Position numbers and translations under genes: made by a program
Shown here: piece by piece, positions 5,895-9,765 of the stretch
Layout of the letters: every line of letters begins with the position of its first letter
How positions within the stretch are numbered: the first letter of the stretch is position 1
Notes under the pieces: model-generated
The model's database searches: none
What the model was told of the DNA's origin: nothing
The model's input: the letters and a program-made list of their open reading frames with translations, nothing else
Assembly (NCBI GenBank): GCA_045866275.1
Contig: BAAFRX010000033.1
Location: forward strand, 1 to 9,765
Direction: 5' to 3'
Length of the DNA stretch: 9,765 bases
From: Sideroxyarcus sp045866275
GTDB taxonomy: Bacteria; Pseudomonadota; Gammaproteobacteria; Burkholderiales; Gallionellaceae

Positions 5895-6611
5895 ATGGCA
5901 CGGCTCGCCACCCTGCGGGCACAGTTGCGCGCCCTTGCCTCACCCGCGGTCGCCCTTGTCCTGCAGCGTTTTTTCAAGACCGGGCCGGGGGACTATGGCG
6001 AGGGCGACGTCTTCCTCGGCATCAAGGTGCCGCCCCTGCGCGCACTGGCGAAACAGCACCGCGAGGCAGACCTCGCCACCATTGCCGCCCTGCTCGACTC
6101 GCCTTATCACGAGGAACGCCTGTTCGCCCTGTTGTTGCTGATGCAACGCTTTCAGGGCGCCGACGATGCCGGACAACAGGCCGCTTTTGACCTGTATCTG
6201 CGCAGCACCGGCCGCATCAACAACTGGGATCTGGTGGACGTTTCGGCACCGCACATCGTCGGCCGGCATCTGCAACACCGTTCGCGCGCCGCGCTCGACA
6301 CGCTGGCGCGTTCGCCTTCGTTATGGGAGCGCCGCATCGCCATCGTCGCCACCCTCCATTTCATCCGCCACAACGATTTCGACTGCACGCTGCGCCTCGC
6401 GCGGCTTCTGCTGAACGACGAACATGACCTGATGCACAAAGCCGCGGGCTGGATGTTGCGGGAAGTCGGCAAACGCGACCGCGCCGTGCTCGAAGCGTTC
6501 CTGCAACAACATCACCGCCAGATGCCGCGCACCATGCTGCGTTACGCGATCGAGCGTTTCGAGCCGGCCGTACGCACAAGCTATCTGCAGGGCAAAAACG
6601 GGCCGGCTTGA
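5895..6611 (+). CDS. DNA alkylation repair protein, AlkD-like HEAT-repeat glycosylase
   Basis: A protein of 238 residues, all-helical in character and built of HEAT-like repeats, matching the AlkD family (about 230 residues). AlkD enzymes excise N3- and N7-alkylpurines without flipping the base. Residues that match the catalytic set are W111 and D115 in NNWDLVD, the WERR stretch at 144-147, and W186 in KAAGWMLREVGK, corresponding to Trp109, Asp113, Arg148 and Trp187 of Bacillus cereus AlkD. GDVFLGIKVPPLRALAK (37-53) and a C-terminal MPRTMLRYAIE are also family features. All key residues are present, so activity is plausible. The start lies four bases after the YjgR stop with only a weak ribosome binding site, suggesting translational coupling. 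The stop overlaps a possible TTG start of the next gene. Confidence 0.92.
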   Translation: MARLATLRAQLRALASPAVALVLQRFFKTGPGDYGEGDVFLGIKVPPLRALAKQHREADLATIAALLDSPYHEERLFALLLLMQRFQGADDAGQQAAFDLYLRSTGRINNWDLVDVSAPHIVGRHLQHRSRAALDTLARSPSLWERRIAIVATLHFIRHNDFDCTLRLARLLLNDEHDLMHKAAGWMLREVGKRDRAVLEAFLQQHHRQMPRTMLRYAIERFEPAVRTSYLQGKNGPA

Positions 6612-6670
6612 TTCCGCTGCCCGGTTTCTATACAGTTCCCAAAAAAACCCAAGACACCCCCTACCTCATC

Positions 6671-7444
6671 ATGTCCCGCTTCAAGGTGCTCCAGTTCAAT
6701 ATGCAATTCGGCCAGGTCTGGGATGAAGCCCATCCCGATCTGGCGCCGGTCGATCTGGAACAGACCATCGCCGAGATCAAGCGCATGGATGCTGACATCG
6801 TGCTGTTGCAGGAAGTCGAGCATGCGGAGCCGAACGGCATCCAGCGCGATCCGCCGCCGAACTTCACCCGCCTGAAAGCGGCGTTGCCGGGTTACGACAG
6901 TTATTTTTCCTACCCCAGGCCCGACCCGCGCGAATTGCCGTTCGGCATCGGCCTGGCGATCTTTTCCCGCAGCAAACTGTTCGACACCTCGCGTCTGTAC
7001 CTGCCTTCCCCGCCGCTTGAATTCAACTTCAACGGTGAAACAAAAACACCGACCGATCGCCTGATGATCGGGGCCAAGACTACCCTCGGCGGACACACGG
7101 TGCAGGTGTTCAACACGCATTTGCTGGCATTCTTCATGCTGAAGTCTTCCAGTGCGGAACATCCGCAGCAGCGCGAGATGGTGCTACACGCGTTGCAGCA
7201 ATCAACCCTGCCCACCCTGCTCGGCGGTGATTTCAATGTCAGCGGTCATGAAACGCTGGTGGCGCAATTCGCGGAGGCGGGTTTCAAAACGGCGCAGATC
7301 GAAACGATCACCTGGCGCCGCATGCCTTATGTGCTGGACCATGTGTTCTACAACCGGAAATTGCGCTGCGTGAATCAGGCGGTCATTCCGACGCCGGCCT
7401 CGGATCACCACCTGTTGCGGGTCGAATTCGAGTTCGCCGACTAA
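6671..7444 (+). CDS. Endonuclease/exonuclease/phosphatase (EEP) family hydrolase
   Basis: A protein of 257 residues with the full EEP active site (the fold of ExoIII, DNase I and many phosphodiesterases). It shows N10 in LQFNMQFG, E48 in DIVLLQEVE, N148-T-H150, D187 and N189 in GGDFNV, D223-H224 in LDHVFYN, and S244-D245-H246 near the end. These residues bind Mg2+ and cleave phosphodiesters. There is no signal peptide, so it is cytoplasmic. The substrate cannot be read from the sequence: it could be DNA, RNA or a small phosphoester. The ATG at 6671 is chosen because the fold begins there, though it has no ribosome binding site. A TTG at 6608, overlapping the AlkD stop, would add 21 residues and couple the two genes. 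It probably belongs to the YjgR-AlkD transcript and converges on arfB with a three-base gap. Confidence 0.88.
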   Translation: MSRFKVLQFNMQFGQVWDEAHPDLAPVDLEQTIAEIKRMDADIVLLQEVEHAEPNGIQRDPPPNFTRLKAALPGYDSYFSYPRPDPRELPFGIGLAIFSRSKLFDTSRLYLPSPPLEFNFNGETKTPTDRLMIGAKTTLGGHTVQVFNTHLLAFFMLKSSSAEHPQQREMVLHALQQSTLPTLLGGDFNVSGHETLVAQFAEAGFKTAQIETITWRRMPYVLDHVFYNRKLRCVNQAVIPTPASDHHLLRVEFEFAD

Positions 7445-7447
7445 AAA

Positions 7448-7861
7448 TCAGTCCCGCACTTTCCCGCGCAGCGCCTTCACCCTGCCCCGCAGCACCTTGC
7501 CTTCCACCCGTTTCTTCTGCGCCGAACGCGTCGGCCGGGTGGCGACACGCGGCTTGGGCATCACCGCAACCGACAGCAACAACGACTTCAGCCGTCGCAA
7601 AGCCTCGTTGCGGTTCTGCTCCTGATTGCGGAACTCCTGCGCCTTGATGACGACTACACCGTCCTTGCTGATACGCTGATCGTTGCATTGCAACAAGCGC
7701 TGTTTGATTTCTGGCGGCAGGGATGACGCGCCGATGTTGAAGCGCAAATGCACCGCGCTCGACACCTTGTTCACATTCTGCCCGCCCGCACCCTGCGCGC
7801 GCACGGCCGTCAGCTCGATCTCGCGCTCGGGAACAATGACGTTGCGCGCGATGTACAGCAT
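7448..7861 (-). CDS. arfB: Peptidyl-tRNA hydrolase ArfB (ribosome rescue)
   Basis: A protein of 137 residues (E. coli ArfB/YaeJ has 140). It rescues ribosomes stalled on mRNAs lacking a stop codon by hydrolysing the peptidyl-tRNA. The catalytic GGQ is at 26-28 within RAQGAGGQNVNKVSSAVHLRF, the class I release-factor-like signature. The basic C-terminal tail (about 103-137, with RVATRPTRSAQKKRVEGK) is the segment that inserts into the empty mRNA channel. It lacks codon-recognition domains, as expected, and GAGGQNVN plus the tail separate it from RF1 and RF2. The start at 7861 lies 14 bases beyond the prfC stop, so it is co-transcribed with prfC. The same frame stays open far upstream, but that part is only a shadow of prfC. 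No clear terminator follows before the converging EEP gene. Confidence 0.95.
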   Translation of the reverse strand: MLYIARNVIVPEREIELTAVRAQGAGGQNVNKVSSAVHLRFNIGASSLPPEIKQRLLQCNDQRISKDGVVVIKAQEFRNQEQNRNEALRRLKSLLLSVAVMPKPRVATRPTRSAQKKRVEGKVLRGRVKALRGKVRD

Positions 7862-7875
7862 CCGTGCCCGCCCGG

Positions 7876-9516
7876 TTAAAGTTTGACCGCGTGTTCGCGG
7901 GTGGTATGAAACACCACTTGCGGCCAGCGTTCCTGGGTCAGGCGCAGATTGACGTTGTTCGGCGCGAGGTAGGCCAGGTTGCCCGCCGCATCGATGGCGA
8001 GATTGTGCGACAGCGACTTCTGGAAATCGGCAAAAATTTTCGCATCGTCGCACGTCACCCAGCGCGCGGTGCTGACACTGGCGCTCTCGAACATCGCATC
8101 CACGCCGTATTCGCCCTGCAGGCGGCTGGCGACCACATCGAACTGCAACATGCCGACCGCGCCGAGGATGAGGTCGCCGCCGTCCATCGGCTTGAACACC
8201 TGCACCGCGCCTTCCTCGCCCAGTTGCTGCAGGCCCTTGTGCAACTGCTTCACCTTGATCGGATTGCGGATGCGCACCGAGCGGAAGAAATCCGGCGCGA
8301 AATACGGGATGCCGGTGAATTGCAGCAATTCGCCTTCCGAGAAGCTGTCGCCGATCTGCATGTTGCCGTGGTTGGGCAGTCCGATGATGTCGCCGGCATA
8401 CGCCTCTTCCACCTGCTCGCGGCTGGACGCCATGAAGGTCACCACGCTCGACACCTTGATCTCGCGGTTGATCCGCAGATGCCTGAGCTTCATGCCGCGC
8501 TCGAAGTGGCCGGAACACACGCGCAGGAAGGCGATGCGGTCGCGGTGGTTGGGATCCATGTTGGCCTGGATCTTGAACACAAAACCGGAGAACGCCTGCT
8601 CCCCCGGATTCACCTGGCGCACGCCGGCAGCGCGCTCGCGCGGCGCCGGCGCCCAGTCCAGCAACGCGTTCAGAATCTCGCGCACGCCGAAATTGTTGAT
8701 GGCGGAGCCGAAGAACACCGGCGTTTGTTTGCCGTCGAGGAATCGTTGCAGGTCGAACGGGTGCGAGGCGCCGTGCACCAGTTCCACTTCCATCTTCAGT
8801 TGCTCGATCTCCAGCGGGAAACGTTCGATCAATACCGGATTGTCGATCCCCTTGATGACCTCCACCTCGCCGTCGGCCCGCTCCTCCCCCGGCGTGAACA
8901 GGAGAATCTCGTCGCGCTGCAGGTGATATACGCCGCGGAAGGTCTTGCCCATACCCAGCGGCCAGGTCACTGGCGCACACTCGATCTTCAGCACCGATTC
9001 CACTTCGTCCAGCAGCTCCAAAGAATCACGCACTTCGCGATCCATCTTGTTCATGAAGGTGAGGATGGGCGTGTCGCGCATGCGGCACACGTCGAGCAGC
9101 TTGATGGTCTGCGCCTCCACGCCCTTGGCCGCATCGATCACCATCAGCGCGGAGTCCACCGCGGTCAGCACGCGGTAGGTATCTTCCGAGAAATCCTGGT
9201 GACCCGGCGTGTCGAGCAGGTTCACCACGTGGTCGCGGTACTCGAACTGCATCACCGATGAAGCGACCGAAATGCCGCGCTGCTTTTCGATCTCCAAAAA
9301 GTCCGAAGTGGCATGCCGGCCGCTCTTGCGCGCCTTCACCGCCCCCGCCAGCTGGATTGCGCCGGAGAACAGCAGCAGCTTTTCGGTGAGCGTGGTCTTG
9401 CCCGCGTCAGGGTGGGAAATGATGCCAAAAGTGCGGCGGCGCGCCACCTCGCGCGCGATCTTGTCGCGCGGCACGGCTGCGGGTTCTTGAGGGGTCTGGT
9501 CGATGGCGTCGGACAT
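7876..9516 (-). CDS. prfC: Peptide chain release factor 3 (RF3)
   Basis: A translational GTPase of 546 residues (E. coli RF3 has 529) that recycles RF1 and RF2 from the ribosome after peptide release. G1/P-loop is SHPDAGKT at 34-41. The switch I/G2 region is SDFLEIEKQRGISV at 71-84, diagnostic for RF3 rather than EF-G or EF-Tu. G3 is DTPGH at 102-106 and G4 is NKMD at 156-159. The rest covers the EF-Tu-like domain II and the RF3-specific C-terminal domain without interruption. An extra 15 or so residues at the N-terminus (acidic, Pro/Gln-rich) precede the usual DKIAREVARRRTFGI. The start at 9516 has a modest AGG ten bases upstream; no later ATG precedes the P-loop. A TTAGAC direct repeat 23 bases apart (9569-9574 and 9546-9551) lies upstream, significance unknown. 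Confidence 0.97.
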   Translation of the reverse strand: MSDAIDQTPQEPAAVPRDKIAREVARRRTFGIISHPDAGKTTLTEKLLLFSGAIQLAGAVKARKSGRHATSDFLEIEKQRGISVASSVMQFEYRDHVVNLLDTPGHQDFSEDTYRVLTAVDSALMVIDAAKGVEAQTIKLLDVCRMRDTPILTFMNKMDREVRDSLELLDEVESVLKIECAPVTWPLGMGKTFRGVYHLQRDEILLFTPGEERADGEVEVIKGIDNPVLIERFPLEIEQLKMEVELVHGASHPFDLQRFLDGKQTPVFFGSAINNFGVREILNALLDWAPAPRERAAGVRQVNPGEQAFSGFVFKIQANMDPNHRDRIAFLRVCSGHFERGMKLRHLRINREIKVSSVVTFMASSREQVEEAYAGDIIGLPNHGNMQIGDSFSEGELLQFTGIPYFAPDFFRSVRIRNPIKVKQLHKGLQQLGEEGAVQVFKPMDGGDLILGAVGMLQFDVVASRLQGEYGVDAMFESASVSTARWVTCDDAKIFADFQKSLSHNLAIDAAGNLAYLAPNNVNLRLTQERWPQVVFHTTREHAVKL

Positions 9517-9607
9517 GATGCTTGCCTGTGCAAAAAAGGGCGCAAGTCTAATGATTTACGGGGGGAATGTCTAACCATGCCCCGCCCCAGACAAGCCCTA
9601 TCTTGAC

Positions 9608-9644
9608 GAAAAACCTGATGCGCGGAGAATCCGCGCCAAATCAG
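9608..9644 (-). terminator. Intrinsic-terminator-like hairpin upstream of prfC
   Basis: Read on the minus strand, CTGAT, a three-base bulge, then GCGCGGA pair with TCCGCGC and ATCAG around a TTC loop: twelve base pairs in all, followed at once by GTTTTTC. The stem is very GC-rich and the T-run is on the minus side only, so it should stop transcription coming from the right edge before it reaches prfC. Flanking TTGAC (9603-9607) and GTCAA (9644-9648) could extend the pairing. A plus-strand promoter reading (TTGACG at 9603, GAGAAT at 9625) overlaps it but is weaker. Confidence 0.65.
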
Positions 9645-9655
9645 TCAACAAGTAT

Positions 9656-9765
9656 GGGTCTTCGTGAAAGAGTGTGGGTAAATTTCATGTTTTTTAGAGC
9701 CTCGGGAGCATGGACGTGAGTATTTTCAGCCGCAGATATTCTTCATCGCGCAGTCCATACGCACG
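9656..9765 (-). mobile_element. Right-edge insertion sequence, terminal part (ISL3-like)
   Basis: The block beginning GGGTCTTCGTGAAAGAGTGT at 9656 is unlike the flanking sequence. It sits 38 bases beyond the stop of a reading frame that resembles a transposase tail, where a terminal inverted repeat is expected. From memory, ISL3-family ends commonly start GG(C/G)TCTT. If so, the 8-base target duplication would be about 9648-9655. The opposite end lies outside the window, so the boundary is provisional. Confidence 0.4.
9694..9765 (-). CDS. Transposase C-terminus, ISL3-like (partial, enters from the right edge)
   Basis: An open frame enters at the right edge and gives 23 residues before a TAA stop: AYGLRDEEYLRLKILTSMLP is the core. 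An aromatic-Gly-hydrophobic-Arg-Asp followed by (D/E)Y and a Leu-Lys-Ile run at the extreme C-terminus is, as I remember it, how DDE transposases of the ISL3 group (IS204/IS1001/IS1165) end. No catalytic residue is visible. The composition looks like real protein, and the sequence after the stop is AT-rich and IS-end-like. The family call rests on this short stretch only. Confidence 0.5.
   Translation of the reverse strand, partial: RAYGLRDEEYLRLKILTSMLPRL

Noticed and set aside
7862..8980. Upstream in-frame extension of arfB to a 510-codon frame
   Set aside because: The added part overlaps prfC in another frame and is arginine/glycine-rich shadow; ArfB homology begins at the ATG at 7861.
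7864..9261. 465-codon open frame on the plus strand
   Set aside because: It lies wholly antisense to prfC, whose GTPase motifs are intact; the histidine/arginine/leucine-rich composition is typical of a shadow frame in GC-rich DNA.
9654..9719. 21-codon plus-strand frame at the right edge
   Set aside because: No ribosome binding site and it lies over the putative insertion-sequence end and the antisense transposase tail.

Overview
The window is a stretch of GC-rich chromosome dominated by conserved housekeeping and stress genes. It looks like a proteobacterium, probably a betaproteobacterium of the Gallionellaceae/Nitrosomonadales kind. That placement is an inference from codon use, gene content and the character of the SodB, LipA and RF3 proteins; there is no rRNA to confirm it. 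I see no tRNA, rRNA, CRISPR array or phage module.

Layout, left to right. (1) Positions 1-113, minus strand: the 5' end of an insertion sequence whose transposase start looks IS256-like. It appears to have landed 11 codons into a small gene (112-144) that followed the next operon. (2) 156-2367, minus strand: a membrane CHASE2 sensor gene overlapping a gene for an exported SH3-domain protein, probably one envelope-sensing operon whose third member is broken by the insertion. (3) 2404-3029, minus strand: an iron-type superoxide dismutase (sodB) with a strong ribosome binding site and a clear intrinsic terminator. (4) 3137-4075, plus strand: lipoyl synthase (lipA), divergent from sodB. (5) 4082-4288, minus strand: a 68-residue protein of unknown function, tail to tail with lipA. 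(6) 4401-7444, plus strand: a tight set of a HerA-like/YjgR ATPase, an AlkD-type DNA alkylation repair protein and an endonuclease/exonuclease/phosphatase-fold enzyme. (7) 7448-9516, minus strand: prfC (RF3) followed 14 bases later by arfB (ribosome rescue hydrolase), a compact translation-termination pair. (8) 9603-9765: a minus-strand terminator-like hairpin, then what looks like the end of a second insertion sequence carrying the last 23 codons of an ISL3-like transposase.

Functional themes: an envelope sensory operon truncated by a mobile element; oxidative-stress defence and lipoylation, both iron-dependent; a possible DNA damage cluster; and a translation termination/rescue operon. I did not find an unmistakable new system. 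The most useful leads are the insertion into the CHASE2-SH3 operon, the unassigned C-terminal domain of the CHASE2 protein, the YjgR-AlkD-EEP cluster and the prfC-arfB pairing. Both window edges lie inside apparent insertion sequences, which would also be natural assembly break points.
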